From contig CM037874.1 in assembly GCA_021292105.1 (NCBI GenBank), positions 23,681,534 through 23,745,533 of the forward strand: DNA of 64,000 nt, written 5' to 3'. A program made the translations under genes and the position numbers. Under the pieces are notes generated by a model, which had not been told where the DNA came from, made no database searches, and worked only from the letters and a program-made list of their open reading frames with translations. Shown here piece by piece: positions 1 through 10,530 of the stretch. This DNA is from Anadara kagoshimensis. Its lineage: Eukaryota; Mollusca; Bivalvia; Arcoida; Arcidae. Position 1 is the first letter of the stretch; each line of letters starts with the position of its first letter.

Positions 1-800
1 CAACATTGACCCGTCCGTTCGACGGTGTGTTCCCCGAACGCCTACTCGTATAAAACAACACCTAATTAGAGATGGGGATTAAGGGGCCTTTCAAGGGTGC
101 TTTACCTTTTATAAATAAATATTAAAAACAACAATTACCAACAAAACCATCCTCGTCTAATTTAAAGTAAAAAAAGGATTAAAATAATACTATCAAATAC
201 GCAAAATTTATTATTTAATATAAACTGTTAAGAGAATTTTATCAAATGTGATTCAAACATTACAACTCATTATGTATTTTGCGCAAATTCGTTAAGAATA
301 TTCATATTAGGATGATCCATTGATTATATATGTTGTGTTAGGATTTGCAATGAGTACACGGGTCAGTCGTTCGAAGCATGATTAGTTAAATCAATTGATT
401 ACTTAAAATTTAAATCAGGCACAAATCCAGAAATGTTATAAACAAAATGTTGAAATGTCGAAAATGAATAAAATTTTTTATCAAACTAAAGAAAATTGTA
501 TTTTTATTTTTATTCATGTTTTAAAAGTTTCGAACAACTGGGTCTTTGTGTTGACACCTCGATAATATTGTTTCCATTGGAAATACGAAATAAACATTAA
601 TTTATATTCACTATATACAATTTTTTTTTGTCCATTACAAATAATTAAAATTAAAGGTCAAGCGGACGGATCAATGTTGTTTGCCTTTACAACAAGGACT
701 TGGATAAATGGGATAGACATGTATTTCATGAGTTATGTGGTAATGTACGAACCGTTTAAAACTAATTCCGGTATTTTCAGCTGTTAGAAAGTGACGACAA
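1..800. repeat. Non-coding; terminal-inverted-repeat element, family A
   Basis: No gene is visible. The window opens with CAACATTGACC...GTTCGAC and near 655-690 carries the inverted counterpart GGTCAAGCGGACGGATCAATG followed by TTGTTTGCC. Similar inverted ends occur at 7625-7860, 14148-14735 and 28085-28315, so this looks like a non-autonomous DNA element of about 680 bp whose outer left end may be cut by the window edge. No transposase is seen. The boundaries are estimates. Confidence 0.5.
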
Positions 801-802
801 CT

Positions 803-1797
803 GCGACACCCGCGGATAGCGAATCACGCATGGTGACAGAAGCGTTCTTGTAACACCCAAGGATAGCGTATCACGCATGGTGATAGAAGAGTTCTTGTCA
901 CACCCGCGGATAGCGAATCACGCATGGTGAAAGAAGCGTTCTTGTAACACCCGAGGATAGCGAATCACGCATGGTGAAAGAAGAGTTCTTGTAACACCCA
1001 AGGATAGCGAATCACGCATGGTGACAGAAGCGTTCTTGTAACACCCGCGGATAGCGAATCACGCATGGTGAAAGAAGCGTTTTTGTAACACTCGAGGATA
1101 GCGAATCACGCATGGTGACAGACAGTAGCGTTCTTGTAACATCCGCGGATAGCGAATCACGCATGGTGACAGTAGCGTTCTTGTAACACCCGAGGATAGC
1201 GAATAGCGCATGGTGACAGAATCGTTCTTGTAACACCCACGGATAGCGAATCGCGCATGGTGACAGAAGCGTCCTTGTAACATCCGGGGATAGCGAATCA
1301 TGCATGGTGAAAGAAGCGTTCTTGTAACACCCGCGGATAGCGAATCACACATGGTGAAAGAAGCGTTCTTGTAAAACCCGCGGAGAGCGAATCAAGCATG
1401 GCGAAAGAAGCGTTCTTGTAACACCCGCGGATAGCGAATCAAGTCTGGTAAAAGAAGCGTTCTTGTACACACCCGCGAATAGCGGATCACGCATGGTGAC
1501 AGAAGCGTTCTTGTAACACCCAAGGATAGCGAATCATGCATGGTGAGAGAAGTGTTGTTATACACACCCGCGAATATAACAGCGAATCACGTACGGTGAC
1601 AGAAGCGTTCTTGTAACACCCGCGGATAGCGAATCGCGCATGGTAACAGGGGCATTCTTGTGTTGACACCCTCGGATAGCGAATCACGCGAACGCATGGT
1701 GGCAGAAGCATTCTTGTAACACGCGCTGATAGCGAATCACGCATTGTGAAAGAAGTGTTTTTTTAACACCCGCGGATAGCGAATAATATCAGAAGCG
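803..1797. repeat. 47-bp minisatellite, about 20 copies
   Basis: Tandem array with a 47-bp unit containing AGCGAATCACGCATGGTGAC, AGAAGCGTTCTTGTAACACC and CGCGGAT. Units differ by point changes and small indels, with a few inserted bases in later copies. It is richer in GC than the surrounding DNA. Open frames of about 90 codons on the - strand are by-products of the repetition (47 is not a multiple of 3) and are not called as genes. Confidence 0.93.
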
Positions 1798-2311
1798 TTT
1801 ATTAAATATGGTCCTATTTAGCAGACAGTTTAAATTATTGATGTTTTTATATTTATACCTATTGTGCATTTTTTTTTTTTTTTTTTTTTTTTGTAAGCTA
1901 GGGTTTGCTAATTCTTTTTTTACATTTAAGATCGCACGTGAACATTGAACAATTGTATTTACGAAATTACCAAATTTAAAAGATATATTTTGCGGTTTGT
2001 TCCTTTCAAAAGCTCCGACACGCCTATACTCTTTTGTTCTGTCAATTAATTAACCAACCTGTGTTGTCTACCTGGTTAAGGGGACATAACTTTTGAAAAC
2101 TTTACCTTACGAATCAATAATTGCCAGATTATCTTGCTTTGTATTGTTTTACATAGTATTTATCGGTTTCACGCGAATCACGCATTGTGAAAGAAGTGTT
2201 TTTTTAACACCCGCGGATAGCGAATAATATCAGAAGCGTTTATTAAATATGGTCCTATTTAGCAGACAGTTTTAAATTATTGATGTTTTATATTTATACC
2301 TATTGTGCATT
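1732..2311. repeat. Direct duplication of the minisatellite edge around a poly(T)-headed insert
   Basis: Bases 1732-1870 (last minisatellite unit plus about 90 bp of flank) recur almost exactly at 2173-2311, an offset of 441 bp. The DNA between them begins with a run of about 25 T at 1870 and has no coding features. The layout resembles a recent local duplication or a poly(A)-tailed insertion on the - strand. Confidence 0.75.
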
Positions 2312-2559
2312 ATCATTATATTGTTAATTCCTATGTTACAATATCAGTACATATTAATGCATACTGCTTGTTGTTAATATATCGTTACTGGTTCTCCTAA
2401 TGACCTTTAGTATGATATTAGTTTGGGAATTTGGTGTAATGCGTTATGGAATGATCTGCCTTAAGCTTGTACTACTGTTGCATACAATCCGGGCATCTTT
2501 AAGGTGCTAGGTTACCGAGATGTCAGTCGCAGACAACATAAACCATATTTCACCCAAAG

Positions 2560-2960
2560 TGGGAAGCGTCCTTTTGCGCCAAGTACATATTTTAGAGATA
2601 TCATTTCCGCCAATAATTTTAATTTCTGGTGTTTTAATTCAAACAGAATCTGGAGGTCTTCTGTGTCAGTCTGTCTGTACAGGTGGTTCATGTTATGGAA
2701 TCAATCATATAGCATGGATCTCAGTGGAAATTAAAAAGTTGGAAGCTAACAGGAAAACCAATAATCCTAAATGAAGAACACATCATTTGTCCCCAGCCCA
2801 GATAAAGGAGAAGAAAAGTAAAAATTGTCGTTCATATCTCCATCGCACTCTCAATAAAGTAAGACAGTTGAGTAACATATTGGCGCAATAGGAATAAGGT
2901 ATTTTAAAAAGTTGTGGCGGAAATGATATACTGGCGCAAATAGGTTGTAGCGGAAAATGA
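2560..2960. mobile_element. Possible MITE with inverted ends
   Basis: The left side has TTGCGCCAAGTACAT and TATCATTTCCGCCA. The right side carries the reverse complements of the same words (TTGCGCCA and TATCATTTCCGCCA read on the - strand, near 2880-2960). Ends are imperfect and no target duplication was established. The two overlapping short open frames here have no recognisable domain. Confidence 0.35.
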
Positions 2961-4031
2961 CGCTAAAATGACGTAAACGGAAATCAACCATACAAAAATG
3001 TTAAAGCATAATTAAACCCATTAAGTGGCTTTTTTTTTTATTATTACTTTTTTGCTTGGATTGGATTAATGGAGTTTCATGCCTCAGTCAAGATTTTTCA
3101 CGTATATCGAGGCGGTCAGTTCAGGAATGATGAAGAGAACTAGAAAGACATTCGATCTAAAAATGTATCGTTTTTTTCCAAATTTTACACAATCAGTGTT
3201 AGGATACTGGATCTGCTTCTCGTAACATATCTTCGTAACATCACACATAACGGTCCTCAACACAAAACACCATTTGTTTCAGTTGTGATCAAGTGGTTCT
3301 TAAACCCTATACCTTTAATCATCAATTTTAATTATCATGAGTTACCTCTCTTACTACAATAGAAAATATAACTTTATATTTGTTTTTACTCAAAGACGGT
3401 CAGAACGCCTCACACTGTGTGGGGTCAAATCCAAGTCGAGACATTATATATTGTCAGATCACTTGCTCAAAGACCGATTGTTTTTCCGGACAGAGCAGAG
3501 GTTTTCACCACTATCCATGAAGTAAGTGAAAGACTTAAACTCCGTTTCGCTTTTCAGACCAAAACCGTGGTTTAAAACTCCATTGCACTTAATTCTAAAC
3601 CAGGATCCGCTTGATATCAGAGGAGTAAGACACTGACGTAAAATATTTTTGATGAGCTTTTTATTTTCAAAACAAAATTTGAATGTTAAGTTTCAAAATT
3701 TTAAAAGATATAAAAGTTATTTATAAAAAGGACTGTCTCTAAATATTATAGATGAACAATAATGCCTGTTTTTTTACTATCGATCCAAGCGGAAGCACCA
3801 GATTATCGGATTTAATAAGTTAATAATGAATTATTTATAAACAGATAATTTAATATAACATCATTGTGGGTTTTCTTCAATTATAATTTATACACATTAA
3901 CCGTTGGCAGTAATATAAACACAGTACAGACATACAGCCAGTCGAATAAATTAAACATGACAAATTCCAGCTTCAAAAAAATGTACATCGTTATCAAAGG
4001 ATGATCATACAATGGTACAATGTGCTGTATT

Positions 4032-4079
<48 letters not shown>

Positions 4080-4420
4080 CACAAAATCGATAAAACTAAC
4101 ACAGCATTTTACTGTTAAATATTTAATGAACATAGAAAAGGAGGACGAGCGAGTTTAAACATTTACAGGGGAATGTTTTGGCGAAACTATGATTAAGAGG
4201 ACTATTAATTCCAGATTGCTTTAAAATCGATCCTTGTCGGAAACACGCTTGTTTTTTGTTCATGGATGAGATGGAAGAGCATTATTGATCCAGGATATAT
4301 CATACTAAGTTATTTGGTTAATTAACTTATCTATATACAATATATATATACACATGATCTAGGTAATTTCACACATATCACCGAACAGAAAGTGCATTTG
4401 TTTGTTTCATGCTATTCTAG
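2961..4420. other. Non-coding stretch upstream of the channel gene
   Basis: No exon recognised. 3068-3118 matches, on the - strand, the 3' tail of the SINE family seen complete at 62778-63108. An (AC)n microsatellite occupies 4034-4075. The upstream exon or promoter of the K+ channel gene may lie here but I could not identify it. Confidence 0.5.
4034..4075. repeat. (AC)n microsatellite
   Basis: About 20 uninterrupted AC dinucleotides. Confidence 0.95.
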
Positions 4421-4909
4421 AAAAAATCTCACATTGGATACTGCTGCTTGGAACTTGTCACATTAAATGTTGGAGGCACCATGTTTGAAATCACCAATGA
4501 ATGTTTGAAATCTTTTCCGGAAACTCGTTTATCCAACTTGTCGAGTTCATCTCCGGAATTCATTAAAGAAAGAAAGCAATACTTCTTCAACAGAAATCAG
4601 GAAGTGTTTAACTCTATCTTGGATTTGTATAGGACCGGAAGTTTGCATTTACCTACAAACATATGTGGCGCCACTTTGCGGAATGAATTAGAATTCTGGG
4701 AAATTCCCATTGAATATCTGTCAGAATGTTGTATTAAAACATACTTTAAATACGACAGTGATGTAGAGAAAGTGGAGGAAATAAACAGGGTGTTCGGTTT
4801 GAATGACACGGGGTACTCTGAAGAGGAATGTCAGAACAGTAAATGGACAAGGTTCAAGAGAAACGTATGGGTTTTCATGGATCAGCCGACATCCTCATTA
4901 CCGGCAAAG
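4421..4909 (+). CDS. Kv channel exon: T1/BTB domain
   Basis: Typical T1 opening LNVGGTMFEI, then YFFNRNQEVFNSIL and YRTGSLHLP, with H-x5-C-x20-CC conserved. The exon is taken to begin after the acceptor TTCTAG at 4415-4420. The core T1 homology begins near 4448 (Leu-Glu-Leu-Val-Thr-Leu-Asn). Donor GTAAGC is at 4910, immediately followed by a long CT microsatellite. Confidence 0.85.
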
Positions 4910-4987
<78 letters not shown>

Positions 4988-7900
4988 CACTTACCCTTCT
5001 GGAGCACCTGGACTTACTAACCTGATGAAAGTTCCCCGCGTTTAACTTAATTCGTCAGTTTTAATTTATCATAGCTAAATTGCTTTAGGATTGTGGATTG
5101 GCCATGAACTGTATGTTTGTCTTTAATTTAAGTACATGCTAGTCTCATTGATTCATGACAGGTGCATTTTTGTAACGTTATTATTTATTGTATTGGCGAT
5201 ATTTTTATCACTGATATTTAAGGCACTTATATAAGGCATAAATTCGATAAAATACCGTTGTCAATTTAAACTTCTAGTAATTATGTTCTAATGCTTTTTG
5301 TCAAGTACCTGGATTTTATTTGAAAATTCCTACTACTGCAAGAAAAACGTAAACTTCTAGTTAAGGCGAAGTAGTTGATGGTCAAAAGGGGTAAAATGTA
5401 TAGAAAACAAGCGTTGTATGCTGGTATTCTGATGGCTAACTTTAAAGGAATAATTTCTGTCTGTGTTTCAGATTACAATTTAAGTTTCTTATATTTTCTC
5501 TCTTTGAGCATTTGGTGTAACCAACTAGTAGCTGATTTGAATAAGCTTAGACAATAAGCATCTCTTTTATGAGCAAACATTATTGGGACAATAGTGTTAT
5601 TTCTATTTACAATCCGTGTTCTATTTCAAACCTAATCATAAGTTTTATTTCTCACATCAAGAAAAATCAATACCAGAAACCAAAATATGCAAAGTTAATA
5701 TTGCTTTCTAGGGAATATTTTGATGATGATTTAATGTTGCTGACAGCTAATTGAAGACAAATTTTGTCCTTTGTGTATTTAAAATCTAATTCTATTGACT
5801 GAAAAGATAACCTGTTTGAGCTTGTGGTAGCCGAATAAACCGTGTACTTGGCAACAGTCAATGCTGTCACGGACATCAAGAAATTGTCATACAATCTGTT
5901 TATAATTACTAGTACATCCATTACCAATAGTTTTATACTCGTCCGAATTTCTTTGTCCTTTTGTCTTGTTCTCTTGTTTCTTTATTGTGTAATTTCTTGA
6001 TATTCGTAGTAATTTCAGTTCTTTACAGTAATAACTACATCTGTTCTAAGTATTAAGTCGCTCAGTAAGTGGGAAGTCGTCGTGGGTTTAAACTCCGACC
6101 GGTTCTGACCCAAGACTTGAAACTGTTTTGTTCGCCAAGCACTCAGAATCAGGAACTGAAAGTCACGGTTCTTTGTGATGGGAACTTAAAATAAGCGAGG
6201 TCTCGTGTCACGGTGGGTCCGGAACGATAAAGAACCCTGCTGTATAATGCCATCATCGCAACGCATAGGCTAGATCTCTGCATCTTCGCCTATAGCTGGC
6301 GACGTCTCGATATAAATGAAATATTCTTGACTGAGACTTTAAACACCATTACTCAACTCTAAGTCTTTAGTAATCGTTCTGTGAAATAACTACATTCAAA
6401 ATAAGCGTTGTAGTAAAAACAGTCGGTAAGACAAATATTTCATTATTTCCTCGCCTCGCGTGTATGCTGTTTTGGCCATTTTTTCCACCCTTCTGCACAT
6501 GCAAACGTGATAAATAAATCAAAGCGTAGGCCGGTTTGGCGTTTCCCCTGAAGCACATTCGTACATAATGATCCAAATGTTAAGTGTTCATAGTGTTCAT
6601 GTTTTTGCTTATTTTAAAAAAGTGTTTATAATTTACTTAGCTATATTATTTCGTTTTCTTCTTTGTGTTGACTGTTGCCAAGAAACTGTTTTCAGTTGCA
6701 AATTTTCGTCATCTATTTTCAGTTCAGTAATTAGTAAGTGTCATCATATAACACTTTTTGAATGATTTTTTGATTAAATTAAAAAAGTGGTATATTACAG
6801 TAAGTTCTAGCATTTATCATTTGATATTTTTATTCATTGTTGTATGTACTGAAATATTTGTCGATTCATGACGTGAGTGACGTCTGAAATAAGTCTAAAC
6901 ATGATCAAATTACGATTCCACTAATTTTATTGATTGCTATATGTTCAATTGTATTTTAAAGCACTGGAGAGATATCAATTTAAACGTATAGTGTCTTTGA
7001 TGTTATGTTGTATGTTTCGGTTAAAAATACATTTCCTTTTTACACTGATTGCTTTTGAAGGTTTTATGGTCGTCAAACAAATGTTATCTCATGTAACAGG
7101 AAAGAGAAAAACTGCAGGGTCGGACCGGGGATCGAACCCGGGACCTCTCGCAGTATAGGCGAGTGCTTTACAACTAAGCCTTCCTTTTTTCGATTCAACT
7201 CACTTAAATCGAAACCACCAGGTTTCAACCCGGGACCAACCTGTCGATTGGCCACTTCCCAGGGTCGGACGAGCCCACAAATGTAACAGGGATCCAACTC
7301 GGGACCTCTTGCACTATAGGCGAATGCTCTACCACTGAGCTATCCAGACCGCTACACATATAAATGTGTCAATTCTAGGCGGGTCAGGTATTCTGATTGG
7401 GTTGCAAGCAGAAATAGTGTGAATCTACTTTATCACAGTTTATCAACGGAAGTGGAAAGTAGTGTAGCACGAGTCAAAAGCACCATTATTCAGTCGTAGT
7501 GGAAAGAGAACAAATCACACCAGAAACACATGTACAACTGAAGCATGACAAGTTGTTAACGTATCAATAGATGATCTGGCAAACTGATGACGATGTTAAG
7601 TCGGAGCTGTTAAGTAAATCTTATGTTAAAGTCAAACAACATTGACTTTAGCGCTTGACCTTTCATTTAAATATTTATTATGGTCCAGTGCATTTAGTTA
7701 TAAGGAAACAGATGTTTATATTTGCTGCACCATGTGACACGTGCGTTGTTAATGTATTTACTGAGAACTCTAACACTACCCATGTATTAGATGGGCCCTT
7801 CTGTATGAGTATTCATAATGAAAGGTCAAACGAACAGGTCAATGTTGTTTGCCTATACAATCTTCTATTGCAGATGTTTGGGGTTTTATTTATGTTAGTT

Positions 7901-8743
7901 GTATCACTCTCAGTGGTAATCAACGCCATGGAAACGGTTCCAGAATTCCGACAACAGATATACACAGATGAAGAACTTGAACATCTGAAGAACATATCAG
8001 GTCTACCTAGTATTTACAATCACATTGACCTTGAGAATGAAAAAATGAAATGGTCAGTAAATTCATTTCTAGTGGATTGGATTTATTACCTCGAAATATG
8101 TTTTTTCACTTTTTTCACATTAGAGTTTATAGTACATTTTTCATTTTGTCCAAATAAAATTACATTTTTCTGTAATTTCCTTAATTCTCTAGACGCCATA
8201 TTATGTGTTACCATGTGGACGATTTTAATTCTTTACCACGCTATGGATAAAGACTACGCAATTATGTTATCAAACAAATACACTGGGTTTTTATTCATGG
8301 TTTCAGCCTGCATTACAGCATTAAGACTTTTAAAAATATTTCGATTTTTAAAGAACTTTCCTGGTTTACACCTGTTGTATATGTCCATTAAATGGAACAT
8401 TAAAGATTTGGTGATACTGTTTTTAACATTTATTTCAATATGTTGCCTTTTCGGAATTGTAATATATGTTTGTGAATTTTATGAAAAAACTACATTTCCA
8501 AACATATTCATAGGTATATGGTGGGCTGTAATCACCATGACAACGGTTGGGTATGGAGATTTTTATCCTAAATCAGTTCCGGGTTATATTGTTGGAATCG
8601 TGTGTGCAATATGGGGTATGATGTTTCTCGCCATGCCCATAGCGCTATTGTCTTCGAGTTTCAACGAGTATTTTAAACGCTATAACGACAGGAAAAAGTT
8701 CCACGCCTACAAAAATAATCAGGGCGTATTTTGCCAAGAGTGA
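4421..8743 (+). CDS. Voltage-gated K+ channel alpha-subunit-like gene (two exons seen, 5' end unresolved)
   Basis: Encodes a six-transmembrane Kv-type subunit of the plasma membrane. Exon 4421-4909 gives the cytoplasmic T1 tetramerisation domain and exon 7874-8743 gives S1-S6, the pore and a short C-tail; both junctions are phase 0 (GTAAGC donor, TCTTCTATTGCAG acceptor). The H-x5-C-x20-CC motif in T1 is the zinc site of non-Shaker (Kv2/3/4-like) subunits. The pore has TMTTVGYGD. S4 is short: three of the usual charged positions are R, K, R followed by K, while the first is Thr. S6 reads AMPIAL where Kv1-4 have PVP or PIP. No ATG opens the T1 exon (the frame starts after an AG at 4420), so an upstream exon is expected. 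Loss of the second S6 proline resembles electrically silent modifier subunits, so it may work only in heteromers; that is inference. Confidence 0.85.
4915..4985. repeat. (CT)n microsatellite abutting the T1 splice donor
   Basis: About 35 CT units starting five bases after the exon end. Confidence 0.97.
4986..5065 (+). repeat. Dispersed repeat B fragment in the Kv intron
   Basis: The sequence directly after the CT tract (CACTTACCCTTCTGGAGCAC...GAAAGTTCCCCGCG) matches the conserved core of repeat B, best seen at 37385-38145. Confidence 0.7.
5066..6045. other. Kv intron, no feature seen
   Basis: AT-rich intron sequence. Short open frames on both strands have no recognisable domain. Confidence 0.5.
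6046..6365 (+). mobile_element. tRNA-derived SINE copy in the Kv intron
   Basis: Degenerate tRNA-like head (GTCGCTCAGTAAGTGG ... GGGTTTAAACTCC), then a conserved central part (CTGAAAGTCACGGTTCTTTG) and tail (TATAGCTGGCGACGTCTCGATATAA). The same order appears on the - strand at 62778-63108. Confidence 0.75.
7100..7360 (-). repeat. Tandem tRNA-like relics
   Basis: Two tRNA-like units on the - strand. 7121-7180 has a perfect five-pair anticodon-type stem (CTCGC/GCGAG) and a GGTTCGATCC B box. 7285-7350 has an intact A box (TAGCTCAGTGGTAGAGC). Both loops would read ATA. Neither has a pairing acceptor stem, so these are repeat-derived relics and not working tRNA genes. A third related segment lies between them (about 7205-7270). 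Confidence 0.6.
7625..7860. mobile_element. Family A terminal-inverted-repeat element next to the Kv membrane exon
   Basis: Left end CAAACAACATTGAC...GCTTGACCTTTCATTTAAATAT; right end ATTCATAATGAAAGGTCAAACG, then AACAGGTCAATGTTGTTTGCC. These are inverted copies of one another. The element ends about 13 bp before the first base of the Kv membrane exon. It happens to be open in frame with that exon, but its translation has no Kv similarity. Confidence 0.75.
7874..8743 (+). CDS. Kv channel exon: S1-S6, pore and C-terminus
   Basis: 290 codons including stop, starting MFGVLFMLVVSLSV (S1). S2 has the acidic Glu of LEFIVHF and S3 has NFLNSLDAI. S4 is ALRLLKIFRFLKN. The pore is IWWAVITMTTVGYGDFYP and S6 contains GMMFLAMPIALLSSSF. 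The C-tail after S6 is only about 25 residues, much shorter than in Kv2 or Kv3. A candidate AATAAA lies at 9317-9322. Confidence 0.9.
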   Translation: MFGVLFMLVVSLSVVINAMETVPEFRQQIYTDEELEHLKNISGLPSIYNHIDLENEKMKWSVNSFLVDWIYYLEICFFTFFTLEFIVHFSFCPNKITFFCNFLNSLDAILCVTMWTILILYHAMDKDYAIMLSNKYTGFLFMVSACITALRLLKIFRFLKNFPGLHLLYMSIKWNIKDLVILFLTFISICCLFGIVIYVCEFYEKTTFPNIFIGIWWAVITMTTVGYGDFYPKSVPGYIVGIVCAIWGMMFLAMPIALLSSSFNEYFKRYNDRKKFHAYKNNQGVFCQE

Positions 8744-9535
8744 ATGGATATTTAAACGCTTCATGTATACCAAACGCTTGATAATTGGTATTGTGATTTT
8801 TTTCTTGGTGTAAACATATTTGTCTTCTATTCTCAGTAAAAATTGAATAGTGGTTAGAATATATTCATAGTAATCGACAAATGACTATCAAAATCAGATA
8901 AGATTTAAATATTCGAAAACGTAAAAAATGGATAACCATTTTTTGTTATCTCTGGTTTGACATTCAATGTCACAAGAGCAAAATAACATAAACAAGTTTG
9001 TAAAAGGTTGTGACAATCCGTTGTATTATTTATATTATCTTAGTTGCTATCTTTGTAAACATCACAATCCTATAAATATTAAAATATCACATTAAAAAGT
9101 CCTATTATATGCATCACTTACAAAGATAAAGTAATCTTTAATTATGGGTAAGTCGCAGTGATATATAAGGTATCATTTTGTGAATCTGTCTGTCTTTTCT
9201 ATTTTATCATTAAGATTTGTGATATTTGTAAACAATCACACACACACACACACACACACACCACATTTTTATCTGATGTGAGTTTAAACATGTATTTAAG
9301 GCATTAATATTATTTTAATAAAGTTTTAATGAACATTATTTCTCAACTTTCTACTTAATATTTTTACAATTACCAGTTATAAAACATAATAACAACTTAA
9401 GTATTTTATTTTTGTTTTATACATTATATTATATTGGCCGTCTCTACAATTATGGTAAGAAGTACATTTTGTATCCAACATTATATATATTTCACATCTC
9501 ATTTTCCTTTCATAATCAATTTTAATTTCACATAT
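8744..9535. other. 3' flank of the Kv gene
   Basis: Presumed 3' UTR and intergenic sequence. AATAAA at 9317-9322 is a candidate polyadenylation signal. A (CA)n run occupies about 9237-9261. Confidence 0.45.
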
Positions 9536-9539
9536 GGCA

Positions 9540-10115
9540 GATGACCCTAACTAAACAGAGAGATGCTAGCCCATCCGGAGCACACGGCCTCACTTCCCTT
9601 GTGACATTTTACATGTTTATTTTCCCTTTTTCAAAGTTTTTTTTATTTTTTGGATTGTGATTTGGACATGGATCATTTTTGATATGTTTGATTAACAGCG
9701 TGGCGGGTTTAGCAAGGTATACCAGAAACGCTTACCCCTCTGGAACACACGGCCTCACTTCCCTTGTGGTACATTATATGTTTACTTTCCCTTTCTCAAA
9801 GTTTTTATTTTATTTTTGATTTGTGATTTGGACACGGATCATATTGGATATGTTTGTATTTGATTGGCATTGTGCGGGTTTAGCAAGGTATAGCAGTAAC
9901 GCTTATCCTACGGAATACACGGCCTCACTTCCCTTGTGGCAGTTTACTTTCCCTTTCTCAAAGTTTTTATTTATTATTTCTTGGATTGTGATTTGGACAT
10001 TGATGATAGTAATATGTTTGTGTTTCATTAACAGCGTGGCGGGTTTAGCAAGGTATAGCAGAAACACTTACTATTCCGGAGCGCCTTTCGGGTTATTTGG
10101 ACATGGATTGGTATC
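9540..10115 (+). repeat. Tandem copies of repeat B core
   Basis: Four imperfect units of about 160-170 bp, each with CACGGCCTCACTTCCCTTGTG or a variant, TTTCTCAAAGTTTTTATT, GGATTGTGATTTGGACATGG and TGGCGGGTTTAGCAAGG. The last unit is shortened. Short open frames inside are repeat artefacts. Confidence 0.85.
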
Positions 10116-10352
10116 TTTATTTTTCTTTCTTCTTACATAAGCAGGATATGTGTTATAAAATTTAATCAGTTTCTTATACGTTTTATATGATTTACCATCA
10201 TACAAAATGTACTTCAGTAACAATTTTATGCAGAATATAGTAAAGTATTCGTAAAATGTAGATATAATGTAGATTGTAAGGTTTTTGAGTATCAAAATTA
10301 TATAACCAAACTTTACATGTCAAGACGATTTGGTGACTAAACAAGCCAAGTA

Positions 10353-10530
10353 CAGTTAAACCTGTCTATAAAGGCCACCCAAGGGAACCAGTAAAATTGT
10401 TCTATATAGGCAGGTGGACCTTATATACAGGTTCAATAATTTGTGTGAAGAACGATTGGGATACAATTCTACTGGTCTTTATAAGCAGATGACCCTTATA
10501 TAGAGATGGCCTTTAAGGCAGGTTGGGCTG
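10353..10530. mobile_element. Pogo/Tigger-type MITE, copy 1
   Basis: A 178-bp element flanked by TA on both sides, with inverted ends CAGTTAAACCTGTCTATAAA and GGCAGGTTGGGCTG. No coding capacity. The CAGT-AAACCT style end and TA flanks are typical of Tc/mariner-pogo elements. Confidence 0.75.

Noticed and set aside
1012-1744. Three - strand open frames of 85-97 codons
   Set aside because: They are generated by the 47-bp minisatellite, which cycles through frames; no composition or start context supports a gene.
2504-2774. Two overlapping short + frames
   Set aside because: No domain, and the sequence is explained by a probable MITE.
4597-4809. - strand open frame inside the T1 exon
   Set aside because: Antisense shadow of the T1 domain.
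7285-7350. Possible tRNA gene
   Set aside because: A box is good but the acceptor stem does not pair and the loop would give ATA; treated as repeat-derived.
7655-7873. 5' extension of the Kv membrane exon
   Set aside because: This part is a family A transposable element and has no Kv similarity; the real exon starts at 7874 where phase and S1 homology agree. An element-started isoform remains possible and is listed as a finding.
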